DNA from: an uncultured Gammaproteobacteria bacterium
GTDB lineage: Bacteria > Pseudomonadota > Gammaproteobacteria > PS1 > Pseudothioglobaceae
Length of the DNA: 35,704 nucleotides
Direction of reading: 5' to 3'
Assembly (NCBI GenBank): GCA_913057955.1
Contig: CAJXOB010000010.1
Coordinates: 1-35,704 of the forward strand
Part shown: piece by piece, positions 16,002-24,530 of the stretch
Layout: the number at the start of each line of letters is the position of its first letter
Numbering within the stretch: position 1 is the first letter of the stretch
Notes under the pieces: model-generated
Databases searched by the model: none
Told to the model about the DNA's origin: nothing
The model's input: only the letters and a program-made list of their open reading frames with translations
Translations under genes and position numbers: made by a program

Positions 16002-16262
16002 TTATAGTGCTTTTATTTGAGCAATGATGCGGGATTTCTTTCTAGCTGCTTGATTTTTATGCATTAATCCTTTACTCACAGCCTGATCAACATTTTTTTG
16101 CATCTCAGTAAAGCCACTAGTTGCTTCCTTTTTATCTCCAGCATCAATAGCATAAGAAACCTTCTTAATAAAGGTGCGAACTTTTGCTCTAATTTGAGAG
16201 TTATGTTTGTTACGCTTTACTGCTTGTCTTGCGCGTTTTTTTGAACCTGCTGAATTGGCCAT
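16002..16262 (-). CDS. rpsT: 30S ribosomal protein S20
   Basis: Binds 16S rRNA in the small subunit body. The 86-residue protein begins MANSAGSKKRARQAVKRNKHN, is highly basic and helical, and ends with the GLMHKNQAARKKSRIIAQIKAL segment typical of S20 (E. coli 87 residues). It has its own strong promoter upstream and an intrinsic terminator downstream, so it forms a monocistronic unit. E. coli rpsT is also controlled on its own, with autoregulation by S20; no such site can be assigned here. Confidence 0.98.
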   Translation of the reverse strand: MANSAGSKKRARQAVKRNKHNSQIRAKVRTFIKKVSYAIDAGDKKEATSGFTEMQKNVDQAVSKGLMHKNQAARKKSRIIAQIKAL

Positions 16263-16297
16263 ATTTTTTTAGTTATTGCTAAATTACGAAAACACGA

Positions 16298-16326
16298 ATT
16301 ATAGAGTCTCACCTTCATTTATGCAA
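16298..16326 (-). promoter_or_regulatory. rpsT promoter
   Basis: Minus strand reads TTGCAT (16321–16326), a 17-base spacer, then a perfect TATAAT (16298–16303). Predicted initiation is near 16291, giving a leader of about 28 bases before the rpsT ATG at 16262. This is one of the best sigma-70 matches in the window. Confidence 0.78.
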
Positions 16327-16344
16327 GCATTTGTTTGCATTAGA

Positions 16345-16950
16345 TTAATTTGCTAATGATTTAATACATTCAAGTGTTTTCTTCTTTCCGAGCAATAATT
16401 GCCATGAATTACCGCCTTCAGTTTTCCATAAAGATACAGCTCTTATCCCAGCAAGCAGTAAAGCTCTTATGTGGTTAGCAGTATGACGGTTAGAAAGGTA
16501 AATTTGCTCACCTCGAACCATAATTGTTGGATTAAGGCTTCCGAGCGTGTTTTTATAAAGCTCTGCAAGTCTAGCGATTGAATTACTATGATGAATGTCA
16601 AAAAACTCCTGTTTATTAATCACACTGATTTCATTTGAAATCTGATTTAATAGTTGAGGTTTTTTCATTAATTTTTTTTCTAAATTAATTAGAGCGGTTG
16701 CGTAAAGCATAACATTGTGCATATCTATTGTTTTTTTCTCAAGAATTAATTTGAGAGAGTCAAATCCTGTCTTTAGATCTTCAGGAGAGGTAAAAATTTC
16801 ATCGATAGAGTCACTTTTACTAACAATGCTACTTAGGCTTGCTTTATTAGTATGATCGTCACACTTGCCAGTTAAAGCGAGCTGATGAACCAAAGCGGTA
16901 GATTGAAATATACTAGCTAGTGCAAGAGTTTGTTTGGTTGCCTTATTCAT
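16345..16950 (-). CDS. hflD: High frequency lysogenization protein HflD homolog
   Basis: HflD (YcfC) is a peripheral inner-membrane protein; in E. coli it binds the lambda CII activator, and its native role is unclear. With ATG 16950 the product is about 201 residues and shows the family pattern: N-terminal QTLALASIFQSTALVHQLA, central YATALINLEKKL, then IARLAELYKNTLGSLNPTIMVRG and the C-terminal IRALLLAGIRAVSLWKTEGG. The ATG overlaps the mnmA stop by 8 bases, reproducing the conserved mnmA–hflD pair. A longer start at 16977 would extend far into mnmA and is less likely. purB, which follows in E. coli, is absent; rpsT follows instead. Confidence 0.93.
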   Translation of the reverse strand: MNKATKQTLALASIFQSTALVHQLALTGKCDDHTNKASLSSIVSKSDSIDEIFTSPEDLKTGFDSLKLILEKKTIDMHNVMLYATALINLEKKLMKKPQLLNQISNEISVINKQEFFDIHHSNSIARLAELYKNTLGSLNPTIMVRGEQIYLSNRHTANHIRALLLAGIRAVSLWKTEGGNSWQLLLGKKKTLECIKSLAN

Positions 16951-18034
16951 TAGATTTCGATTTAATAACGCTTCCACCTAGGCATATATCACCATCATAA
17001 AATACAACGGATTGTCCAGGTGTTATCGCTCTTTGCGAGTCAATAAAATTAACTTTGATAGTTTGATCAGCATTTAAGATTACTTCACATCTTTGTGAGG
17101 CTTGTCGGTATCTTATTTTAGCGCTACAGCTGAATGATGACTTGGGAGCGCTATCAACCCAATGGATGTCATCTGCAATAAGCGAATTGTGATAAAGCAG
17201 CGGATGGTCGCCCTGAACTGCAACAATTTTATTGGAATCTAAAATTTTATCTGCAACGAACCATGGTTCGGGTGAATTACTAAACCCTCCGCCAATTTCA
17301 AGCCCTTTGCGCTGACCTATTGTATAAAAAGGAAGTCCGTCATGGTGTTTTATAAAGGCACCATTCTGATCAATAATATCGCCTTTTTCTTTCGGTAAGA
17401 AAGTGGTTAAAAACTCTGAAAATGGTCTTTCGCCAATAAAACAAATACCTGTAGAGTCCTTCTTATCAGCATTAATAAAGTTATTATTTTTTGCAATTTC
17501 ACGCACCTCTATCTTGTCAATTTCACCAAGCGGGAAAAGACTTTGAGATAGTTGCTTTTGGTTAAGTAAGTGAAGAAAATAGCTTTGGTCTTTATTGCCA
17601 TCTAATCCAGCTTTAAGTAAATACTTACCATTTTCTTCTGCAATCCTGGCGTAGTGACCTGTTGCAATTTTTTTTGCACCAAGATCTTTTGCATAATCTA
17701 AAAAGGCTTTGAATTTAATTCTTTGATTGCATAGTACATCTGGATTTGGAGTCCTTCCTTTTTTGTGCTCAGATAAGAAGTGCTCAAATACATCTTCCCA
17801 GTATTCATGTGAAAAATTGACTGTATGAAGTTTGATTCCAAGTTGATCTGCAACTTGCTGGGCATCTGCAAGATCTTCAGATGCGCTACAGTATTCATCT
17901 TCATCATCTTCATCCCAGTTTTTCATGAACAACGCCTCTACTTCGAAACCTTTTTCAAGCAAAAGAAAGGCTGCAACGGACGAGTCAACTCCTCCTGAGA
18001 GGCCAACAATTATTTTTTTATCACTCGATTTCAT
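16943..18034 (-). CDS. mnmA: tRNA-specific 2-thiouridylase
   Basis: Makes 2-thiouridine at wobble U34 of tRNAs for Lys, Glu and Gln using sulphur relayed by the Tus proteins. The ATP pyrophosphatase loop GLSGGVDSS spans 11–19, the MKNWDEDDE region follows, and the two catalytic cysteines are C102 (NPDVLCNQRIKF) and C198 (DSTGICFIGE). The 363 residues match E. coli (368). The start shares a base with the phoH stop (TAATG) and the end overlaps hflD by 8 bases. Confidence 0.97.
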   Translation of the reverse strand: MKSSDKKIIVGLSGGVDSSVAAFLLLEKGFEVEALFMKNWDEDDEDEYCSASEDLADAQQVADQLGIKLHTVNFSHEYWEDVFEHFLSEHKKGRTPNPDVLCNQRIKFKAFLDYAKDLGAKKIATGHYARIAEENGKYLLKAGLDGNKDQSYFLHLLNQKQLSQSLFPLGEIDKIEVREIAKNNNFINADKKDSTGICFIGERPFSEFLTTFLPKEKGDIIDQNGAFIKHHDGLPFYTIGQRKGLEIGGGFSNSPEPWFVADKILDSNKIVAVQGDHPLLYHNSLIADDIHWVDSAPKSSFSCSAKIRYRQASQRCEVILNADQTIKVNFIDSQRAITPGQSVVFYDGDICLGGSVIKSKSNE

Positions 18035-18948
18035 TATGCATTGTCGTAAGCGCTTACAATTTTTTTAACTAGCTGGTGTCTGACTACATCTTGAGCATCA
18101 AAATTACAAAATGCAATATGTTCAATACCTTTAAGAATTTTGATTGCATCTGTAAGGCCTGATTGGCTAGGGTTCGGTAGGTCAATTTGAGTAACATCGC
18201 CTGTTATTACCATTTTTGAGCCAAACCCCATGCGCGTCAAAAACATTTTCATCTGGGGTATGGTTGTATTCTGCGCCTCGTCCAGGATGATATAAGATTC
18301 ATTTAAAGTCCTTCCCCTCATGAATGCTAATGGGGCAACCTCAATCACGCGCTGTTCTATTAATTTGTTGACCTTTTCAAAGCCTATAAATTCATAGAGT
18401 GCGTCATAGATAGGTCGAAGGTATGGGTCAACCTTCTCACTAAGGTCGCCAGGAAGAAATCCTAGTTTTTCACCAGCTTCAACTGCTGGTCGAACCAAGA
18501 CTATTCTCTTTACATCTGAGTTTTCAAGAGCTTCTACTGCCCTTGCAACTGCTAAATATGTTTTACCTGTCCCTGCAGGTCCAACTGCAAAAACAGCATC
18601 ATTTTCTACAATTGCATTGACGTAATTTTGTTGATTAGCGCTTCTGATATGAATATGCTTTCGACTTGTTTTTATTGTGACTGATTTGATTTCTCCATTA
18701 GGATTATTCAGTGATTTTATGCAAAGGTCTATATCACCAAAGTCGATTGCTTTACTTTCGGATACAACAAGAAGGTCTTGCAATACTGAAACAGCTATGG
18801 CAGAGTTCTCACCTTTTATATTAAAGTCCGACCCTTTGTTAGAGATATCAACGCCAAGGTTGGCACCAATATTTTCAATGTTTTTGTCATAACTCCCACA
18901 AATATTTGCTAGTTGCTCTGAGCTTTGAATATTAAGAGTAAATTTCAT
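18034..18948 (-). CDS. ybeZ: PhoH-like ATPase (YbeZ)
   Basis: P-loop ATPase of the PhoH family linked to RNA metabolism; the E. coli member associates with YbeY. An N-terminal RNA-binding-like region (about 1–100) precedes the Walker A loop GPAGTGKT (123–130), LVRPAVEAGEKLGFLPGD, and the Walker B region YIILDEAQNTT, then TGDVTQIDLP. At 304 residues it is slightly shorter than E. coli YbeZ (346). In most gammaproteobacteria miaB–ybeZ–ybeY are together; here ybeZ leads into mnmA, miaB lies 1.1 kb away in a separate unit, and ybeY is not seen. Confidence 0.95.
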   Translation of the reverse strand: MKFTLNIQSSEQLANICGSYDKNIENIGANLGVDISNKGSDFNIKGENSAIAVSVLQDLLVVSESKAIDFGDIDLCIKSLNNPNGEIKSVTIKTSRKHIHIRSANQQNYVNAIVENDAVFAVGPAGTGKTYLAVARAVEALENSDVKRIVLVRPAVEAGEKLGFLPGDLSEKVDPYLRPIYDALYEFIGFEKVNKLIEQRVIEVAPLAFMRGRTLNESYIILDEAQNTTIPQMKMFLTRMGFGSKMVITGDVTQIDLPNPSQSGLTDAIKILKGIEHIAFCNFDAQDVVRHQLVKKIVSAYDNA

Positions 18949-19029
18949 GGCTTTTATTTTACTGAATTACTTTGAAAACAAATGTTAAGTTGCATGATTT
19001 GCTGCACTATTTGATTTATCATTTATCTT

Positions 19030-20052
19030 ATGAAAATATTAAGCATATTTGTAAAGTTATCTATTTTAATCAGTATTCTGCTGCCATTAAATTCTTATGC
19101 AAGTGAAAGTGACTGTGTACTTCTTGTGTACCATCGTTTTTCAGATGATGAGCCTAAATCTACAAGCACTTCACCTGATCTATTTAAGCAACATTTAGAG
19201 TATTTAAAGGAGAATGAATACAAAGTACTTCCTTTGAAAAAAGTCATTAAAAATCTCAATGCTAAAGAAGATTTACCTGAGAAATGTGTTAGTTTGACTG
19301 CCGACGATGGTTTTTTGTCTTTCTATACTGAGGCTTTTCCATTACTTGTTAGATATCAATTTCCTATGTCTGTCTTTGTTTCAACGGAGTCTATTGATAA
19401 AAATTATGATTTAATGATGTCGTGGAACCAGTTGAAAAATATGACGCCGTTGGTTGACGTTTATAACCATAGCACTAAGCATCTTCATTTAGTGAATCAA
19501 GATGCTTTAACATTAGAAAATGAAATCTCTTTCGCGCAAGAGAGAATTGCAAAAGAGTTGGGTACTAACGACAAATTTTTTGCTTATCCTTATGGTGAAT
19601 TTGACAATACTACCTACTCATATCTAGGTTCATTTGGATACACTGCATTTGGACAACAGTCTGGTGTTGCAAGCCAGTCAAGTGATTTTTTAAACCTTCC
19701 TAGATTTTCTATGTCGGGGCCATATGCAAAAATGGATAGTTTTTCACTTAAAGTTCAAACAGTGCACATGCCAATTAAAAACGATAGCCCTAAGTCTTTA
19801 ATTATTTCGAATGATTACAAGCCCACATTAGATTTAGTTTTTTCAAGGCCACTAACGAGCTATGAAAAAAATAATTTCTCTTGTTTTGTTTCTGGACAAG
19901 ATGTAGCAGATCTTCAATGGAACAGCCTTCAGTCAGTAAGTGTTCAATCAAAAGCACCACTTTTGATTGGAAGGAGTCGCTATAACTGTACTATGCCTTA
20001 TAAAGATAAAGGCCGATATTATTGGTATTCTAAACTCTGGCTAAGGTTGTAG
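19030..20052 (+). CDS. Exported polysaccharide deacetylase (NodB domain) with extra C-terminal domain
   Basis: Carbohydrate esterase family 4 type deacetylase. A signal peptide covers about residues 1–24 (cleavage likely after NSYA), so the enzyme acts in the periplasm or outside. Motif 1 appears as TADDG (90–94) with D93 as probable metal ligand, motif 2 as HSTKH (147–151), and motif 3 as FAYPYGEFD (184–191). YHRF near 35 is the usual entry strand. Substrate is unknown; PgaB-like deacetylases act on poly-N-acetylglucosamine, but no pga genes are nearby. After about residue 245 an unassigned region of some 95 residues follows, with two cysteines and many aromatic residues. It is a lone plus-strand gene ending 3 bases from convergent miaB. 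Confidence 0.87.
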   Translation: MKILSIFVKLSILISILLPLNSYASESDCVLLVYHRFSDDEPKSTSTSPDLFKQHLEYLKENEYKVLPLKKVIKNLNAKEDLPEKCVSLTADDGFLSFYTEAFPLLVRYQFPMSVFVSTESIDKNYDLMMSWNQLKNMTPLVDVYNHSTKHLHLVNQDALTLENEISFAQERIAKELGTNDKFFAYPYGEFDNTTYSYLGSFGYTAFGQQSGVASQSSDFLNLPRFSMSGPYAKMDSFSLKVQTVHMPIKNDSPKSLIISNDYKPTLDLVFSRPLTSYEKNNFSCFVSGQDVADLQWNSLQSVSVQSKAPLLIGRSRYNCTMPYKDKGRYYWYSKLWLRL

Positions 20053-20055
20053 TTT

Positions 20056-21378
20056 TTAAATTAACTCTGCTTGAAGTGAGTTTCCTATTCCATCAGTGAT
20101 TTTAACTGATACGATTTTTCCAATTAATTGTTCATTGCCAATAAAGTGAGCTGTCCTCATGTTTTCAGTCCTACCTGATAAAGTGTCTCCTTTTTTTGAG
20201 TTTCCTTCGACAAGGACCTTTTGAATACTTCCAATCATTGATTTAGAGATTGCTTCGGTATTTTTATTAAGTTTGTCTTGAATTACCACTAATCTTTGTT
20301 TTTTAGTTTCAGGACTTACATCGTCGTCAAAACTTGATGCTATTGTCCCTGGTCTTTTTGAGTAAATGAAACTAAATGATTTGTCAAAACCTATTTCTTC
20401 AATTAAATTAACTGTGTCATTAAAGTCTTTTTCAGTTTCACCAGGAAAGCCAATAATGAAATCTGAAGATATAGAAATACCAGGTCTAATTTTCTTCAAA
20501 TTTCGAATCTTAGATTTATATTCAATAGCAGTATGTCCACGTTTCATAAGACCTAAAACTCTATCAGATCCACTCTGAACTGGCAGGTGAAGATGTGATA
20601 CTAACTCTGGAACTTCAGCATAAGCCTGAATAAGCCTGTCACTAAACTCTACTGGATGAGAAGTTGTGTAGCGTATTCGCTCGATACCTGAAACTTGGGC
20701 AACAATCGCTATTAAAAGTGCTAAATCAGCAACTTCACCATCATCCATTACGCCCATAAAGGAGTTTACATTTTGACCAAGCAGATTAATTTCTTTAACA
20801 CCTTGATTAGCCAAAATTTCCACTTCACGAATTACATCATTAAATGGTCTAGAGATTTCCTCACCTCTTGTATATGGAACGACACAAAAAGTACAGTATT
20901 TACTGCATCCTTCCATTATCGAAACAAATGCTGTTGCGCCATCACTATGAGGCTCAGGTAAGTGATCAAATTTTTCAATTTCTGGGAAAGAGATATCAAT
21001 ACTTATTTGATTTTCATTTAGGGCTTCATTTAGCATATTTGGAAGCCTATGAAGAGTTTGTGGGCCAAAAATCATATTAACATAGGGCGCTCTTTTAAGA
21101 ATAAGGTCGCCTTCTTGAGAGGCAACACAACCACCAACACCAATGACTAAGTTTGGCTTCTTTTCTTTTAATTTTCTCCAACGACCCAGTTGATGAAATA
21201 ATTTTTCCTCGGCCTTTTCACGAATTGAGCAAGTATTAACCAAAAGAACATCAGCCTCAGTAATGTCTTCAGTTAATTCGAGACCATGAGATTCTTTAAG
21301 GACATCACTCATTTTATTTGAGTCGTACTCATTCATTTGGCACCCAAAAGTGCGAACGTACAATTTAGAGATGCTCAT
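20056..21378 (-). CDS. miaB: tRNA-2-methylthio-N6-dimethylallyladenosine synthase
   Basis: Radical SAM methylthiotransferase that modifies ms2i6A37 after MiaA. The N-terminal domain cluster cysteines are C13, C50 and C84, the radical SAM triad is C158, C162 and C165 ([18 protein letters not shown]), and a C-terminal TRAM domain occupies about 370–440. At 440 residues it is close to E. coli MiaB (474). It is the last gene of the glyQ-to-miaB run and abuts mscS without a gap. The enzyme uses SAM, whose synthesis genes are about 5 kb away. Confidence 0.97.
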   Translation of the reverse strand: MSISKLYVRTFGCQMNEYDSNKMSDVLKESHGLELTEDITEADVLLVNTCSIREKAEEKLFHQLGRWRKLKEKKPNLVIGVGGCVASQEGDLILKRAPYVNMIFGPQTLHRLPNMLNEALNENQISIDISFPEIEKFDHLPEPHSDGATAFVSIMEGCSKYCTFCVVPYTRGEEISRPFNDVIREVEILANQGVKEINLLGQNVNSFMGVMDDGEVADLALLIAIVAQVSGIERIRYTTSHPVEFSDRLIQAYAEVPELVSHLHLPVQSGSDRVLGLMKRGHTAIEYKSKIRNLKKIRPGISISSDFIIGFPGETEKDFNDTVNLIEEIGFDKSFSFIYSKRPGTIASSFDDDVSPETKKQRLVVIQDKLNKNTEAISKSMIGSIQKVLVEGNSKKGDTLSGRTENMRTAHFIGNEQLIGKIVSVKITDGIGNSLQAELI

Positions 21379-22413
21379 TTAAGTCTTTTGAATATGCAAA
21401 GTCTGAGTGGGATAAGCAATCTCAGCTTTATGGTCTGCAATAATCTGAGCAATATCAAGCAGAAGCTTGCCTTTCATTTTCTTAAACTCACCTGCATCAG
21501 TAAGCGAGCTAAATGCCCAAATTACAAAATCAAGAGATGAGGCGTTGAATACATCAAAGTAAACTCTATAGGCTTGTTCGTGATCGATATGCTTGTTATT
21601 TTTCAATAATTCATGAACCTTCTCAATGATACTATCCATCTGCGCAATATCATCGTACCTTATTCCAATAACCTCATAAATCTGGCGATTAGTCATTCGA
21701 GAGGGGGTTTCAATCGGAATGGTTGCAAAAATTCCGTTTGGAACATAAACTGGATTTTTACTAAAGGTTCTAATTCGAGTCATTCTCCATCCAATTTTTT
21801 CAACAACACCTTCGATACTTCTATCTGAAGTGCGAATCCAATCTCCAGTAGAAAAAGGTTTATCCATTTGAATCATAAGGCCACCAAAAACGTTAGCAAG
21901 CATGTCTTTAGCGGCAAAACCGACGACAATACCACCGACACCACCTAGAGTAAGTATTGAAGAGATAGCGTAGCCATAAAATTGAGCAACTCCAAGAATA
22001 ATGGCAAAGACAAAAAGAATTTTCATTAATCGAGCAAATAGCCTGACAGAGTCTTTATCAAAGCTTCCTTCAGATTCAAGCATAAAGTTTTCGACGCTTG
22101 AAATTAACCTTAAGATTCCCCATGTCAAAATAAATACAGGTGTAATGCTGATATAGCTAACAATTTGCCCAAGTGACTGGATTTCTGATGTTAGTTCACG
22201 CAATGAAAAGTATAACCATCCATACCAAATTAGGACCTTAAGGGGCGCAGAGATTGCTCTAATTAAGTGGTCATCTATTTGCGTTTTAGTGCTGCCAGAA
22301 TGTTTTATGATTTGTTTAAGAACAAAGCTTAAAACAATATGAACAATAACAGCTAATACTAGAAGAGCTGCAACCATCTGAAATGGACTAATGTTTTGGA
22401 TAAATTCATTCAT
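21379..22413 (-). CDS. MscS family mechanosensitive channel
   Basis: Inner membrane channel that opens on membrane tension. Four hydrophobic segments precede the pore helix region ILTLGGVGGIVVGFAAKDMLANVFGG (about 153–178), the glycine/alanine-rich TM3 typical of MscS. A beta domain with FSTGDWIRTSDRSIEGVVEKIGWRMTRIRTF and a C-terminal alpha/beta domain follow. At 344 residues it resembles YnaI/YbdG-type small channels in layout more than E. coli MscS (286). It starts in a one-base overlap (TGATG) with the LytM-like lipoprotein gene and abuts miaB. Confidence 0.93.
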   Translation of the reverse strand: MNEFIQNISPFQMVAALLVLAVIVHIVLSFVLKQIIKHSGSTKTQIDDHLIRAISAPLKVLIWYGWLYFSLRELTSEIQSLGQIVSYISITPVFILTWGILRLISSVENFMLESEGSFDKDSVRLFARLMKILFVFAIILGVAQFYGYAISSILTLGGVGGIVVGFAAKDMLANVFGGLMIQMDKPFSTGDWIRTSDRSIEGVVEKIGWRMTRIRTFSKNPVYVPNGIFATIPIETPSRMTNRQIYEVIGIRYDDIAQMDSIIEKVHELLKNNKHIDHEQAYRVYFDVFNASSLDFVIWAFSSLTDAGEFKKMKGKLLLDIAQIIADHKAEIAYPTQTLHIQKT

Positions 22414-22910
22414 CAGAGGTATTTTAATGGATTAATGGGCTCTTCATATTTTTTCATTTCGAAATAAAATGGTTTTTCACTGGTAAGGGCTATTAAGCCA
22501 CCTTTTTCTATAATATCACCCTCACTCACGAGTAGCTCTTGATTTTGATTGTAGATACTATAGAAGCCATAAGCATGTTTGATAATAATCATTTTTCCAT
22601 AACTTGTCATTTTATCACCGCTATACACAACTTCACCTTTTCTGATAGCCCTTACTTCTTGACCAGCAGAATTATTATAAGTTAAACCAAAATGGTTGTT
22701 TTTTTCAGAATAGTTTTTAAGTATTGAAGAGTCAATTGGCAAAGACCAGTCTTTGCTAACATTAGATTTACTGGTTTTTGATTTAGTTTTTTGTTGAACA
22801 GACTCTATTTTGTTGAATGATTTTTCTACGACTGTTACTTGTCCAATATCATTGGTTAAGCAGCCAGAGAGAAAAATAAGCAAAAAAAGAGTCAGAAGTT
22901 TAGTATGCAT
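22413..22910 (-). CDS. Degenerate LytM-domain lipoprotein (NlpD/EnvC-like)
   Basis: Lipoprotein with signal and lipobox LSGC (C16 from ATG 22910), a short charged linker, and a C-terminal LytM-like (M23) domain of about 100 residues. The fold is recognisable from RAIRKGEVVYSGDKMTSYGK, IIIKHAYGFYSIY, ELLVSEGDIIEKGGLIAL and NPLKYL, the last as in E. coli NlpD. The zinc ligands of active M23 enzymes are missing: HxxxD is replaced (NNHFGLTYNN) and HxH reads YFE. It therefore probably activates an amidase rather than cutting peptidoglycan. It lacks the LysM domain of NlpD. The ORF is open 18 bases further upstream, but ATG 22910 gives the proper signal. It overlaps yqaA by 11 bases. Confidence 0.82.
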   Translation of the reverse strand: MHTKLLTLFLLIFLSGCLTNDIGQVTVVEKSFNKIESVQQKTKSKTSKSNVSKDWSLPIDSSILKNYSEKNNHFGLTYNNSAGQEVRAIRKGEVVYSGDKMTSYGKMIIIKHAYGFYSIYNQNQELLVSEGDIIEKGGLIALTSEKPFYFEMKKYEEPINPLKYL

Positions 22911-23478
22911 ACCACACAATAAAAGCAATAATAATTATAAGAAAGTAGCCCAGCCAATCAATGTATTTATTTAACCATGTATCAGCCATTTTTCCAAGTT
23001 TTCTAACTAAATATGAAATTAAAAAATATCTAGCGCCTCTTGCAATTAAAGAAAAGGCCACAAAAGGAATAATTGGCATCGCCATCATTCCTGCTGTAAT
23101 TGTAAATAATTTGTATGGAATCGGACTAAAACCTGCAATAAGTATGATCCATATGCCATATGTATTAAAGTACCTCTCAGCTGTATATAGCTCTGGCATG
23201 TAATTAAATTTATCCAGGATAGGCATGAATAGGTTTATTGCATAGACTCCAATATAGTAACCAACAACTGCGCCAAGTACAGAGGCAATAGTACAAATTG
23301 CAGCAAAGTAGTATGCCTTAGGTCTGTTTTTTAAAGACATTGATGCCAATAAAAGGTCTTGCAAAGGAAGTGGCAGTATCGAGGACTCTAGAAAGCTTAT
23401 TAGAGACAGCCACAGGATTGCAAATCGACTGGCGGACCAATCTAAAATTTTGCTATATACGGAGTGAAAAGGTCTCAT
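22900..23478 (-). CDS. yqaA: YqaA/DedA family (VTT domain) membrane protein
   Basis: Small DedA-superfamily membrane protein; members include undecaprenyl-phosphate or phospholipid transporters, but YqaA itself is not well defined. The 192-residue chain has the family marks SFLESSILPLPLQDLLLASM near 28–47, the conserved GFSPIPYKLFTITAGMMAM near 115–133, and several transmembrane segments. It follows glyQ by 14 bases and overlaps the LytM lipoprotein gene, which gives an envelope-related pair. Confidence 0.85.
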   Translation of the reverse strand: MRPFHSVYSKILDWSASRFAILWLSLISFLESSILPLPLQDLLLASMSLKNRPKAYYFAAICTIASVLGAVVGYYIGVYAINLFMPILDKFNYMPELYTAERYFNTYGIWIILIAGFSPIPYKLFTITAGMMAMPIIPFVAFSLIARGARYFLISYLVRKLGKMADTWLNKYIDWLGYFLIIIIAFIVWYAY

Positions 23479-23492
23479 AAGTATGGTAAGAC

Positions 23493-24389
23493 TTATTTTT
23501 TTAGCATTGGGAAGCCCAGTCTTTCCCTAGAGTCAAGATAAGCCTGGGCTACTTTTTGACTCATTGCTCTAACTCTACGAATAAATCTTGCTCTGTCTGT
23601 AACGCTGATTGCACGACGTGCATCGAGAAGATTAAAAAGATGTGACGCCTTCATAGTTTGCTCATAAGCAGGGAAAGGGAGGCTCTCTTCAATGAGTTTT
23701 AAGTTCATTGCTTCGGCTTCATCAAACTGCCTAAAAAGAACATCAATATCTGCAATTTCAAAGTTATATTTAGATTGCTCAACTTCATTTTGATGGAAAA
23801 CATCTCCATAAGTTAAGCCCTCTGTCCAAATAAGATCATAAACGCTATCTACGCCTTGAAGGTACATTGCTAGCCTTTCTAAACCATAGGTTAATTCACC
23901 TGAAACAGGCTTACATGGTAGGCCACCGACCTGCTGAAAATATGTAAATTGACTAACCTCCATTCCATTAAGCCAAACCTCCCATCCTAGGCCCCATGCC
24001 CCTAGTGTTGGCGATTCCCAATTATCTTCAACAAACCTTACATCATGCATCTTTAGGTCAATACCAATATAGGATAACGAGTTAAGATATAAGTCTTGAA
24101 TGTCTTTTGGAGATGGTTTTAATAAAACTTGAAATTGATAATAGTGCTGAAGGCGGTTTGGGTTTTCTCCATATCGACCATCACTAGGTCTTCTTGAAGA
24201 CTGCACATATGCTGCTTTCCATGGCTCAGGTCCGATTGATCTGAGAAAGGTTGCTGGATGAAAGGTTCCAGCACCAACTTCCATGTCAAAAGGTTGGGTG
24301 ATAGCACATCCTTTTTCAGCCCAATAATTTTGTAATTTTAGGATTAAGTTTTGAAATGATTTGGTTGTATCGAGTTCTGAGGTTGACAT
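23493..24389 (-). CDS. glyQ: Glycine–tRNA ligase alpha subunit
   Basis: Catalytic subunit of the bacterial alpha2beta2 glycyl-tRNA synthetase. Nearly the whole chain follows the family: [49 protein letters not shown] region, [22 protein letters not shown], and the C-terminal [18 protein letters not shown]. Length 298 matches (E. coli 303). The beta subunit gene glyS, normally immediately downstream, is not here: yqaA follows instead. The gene begins about 90 bases after the ahcY terminator, and no convincing promoter hexamers are visible. Confidence 0.97.
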   Translation of the reverse strand: MSTSELDTTKSFQNLILKLQNYWAEKGCAITQPFDMEVGAGTFHPATFLRSIGPEPWKAAYVQSSRRPSDGRYGENPNRLQHYYQFQVLLKPSPKDIQDLYLNSLSYIGIDLKMHDVRFVEDNWESPTLGAWGLGWEVWLNGMEVSQFTYFQQVGGLPCKPVSGELTYGLERLAMYLQGVDSVYDLIWTEGLTYGDVFHQNEVEQSKYNFEIADIDVLFRQFDEAEAMNLKLIEESLPFPAYEQTMKASHLFNLLDARRAISVTDRARFIRRVRAMSQKVAQAYLDSRERLGFPMLKK

Positions 24390-24480
24390 TTATTTGAACT
24401 AAAAATAACAATAACAAAAATTTTACCTCACCAATAACTTCTGAGGGTTAGCATTTATATTTTTGTATTAAGTACTATTA

Positions 24481-24515
24481 AAAAAAAATGCGGGAAAAAA
24501 TCCCGCATTTTTTTT
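24481..24515 (-). terminator. Strong intrinsic terminator after ahcY
   Basis: A perfect 15-bp inverted repeat: 24481–24495 pairs with 24501–24515 around a loop of five As, with core GCGGGA/TCCCGC. On the minus strand a U run follows the GC core, 16 bases after the ahcY stop. The T/A tracts on both sides mean it could also work on the plus strand, where no gene needs it. Confidence 0.92.
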
Positions 24516-24530
24516 GTAGCTAAAAAAAAC

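Noticed and set aside
16321-16344. Terminator after hflD from the repeat ATGCAA...TTGCAT
   Set aside because: The repeat coincides with the rpsT -35 element and has no U run after it; it is more simply part of the promoter region.
20366-21080. Several plus-strand frames opposite miaB
   Set aside because: MiaB motifs fill the minus strand here; the plus frames overlap one another and have no independent support.
24390-24480. glyQ promoter
   Set aside because: Only poor hexamers such as TATAAA and TAAAAT appear, with no suitably spaced -35, so no promoter is claimed.
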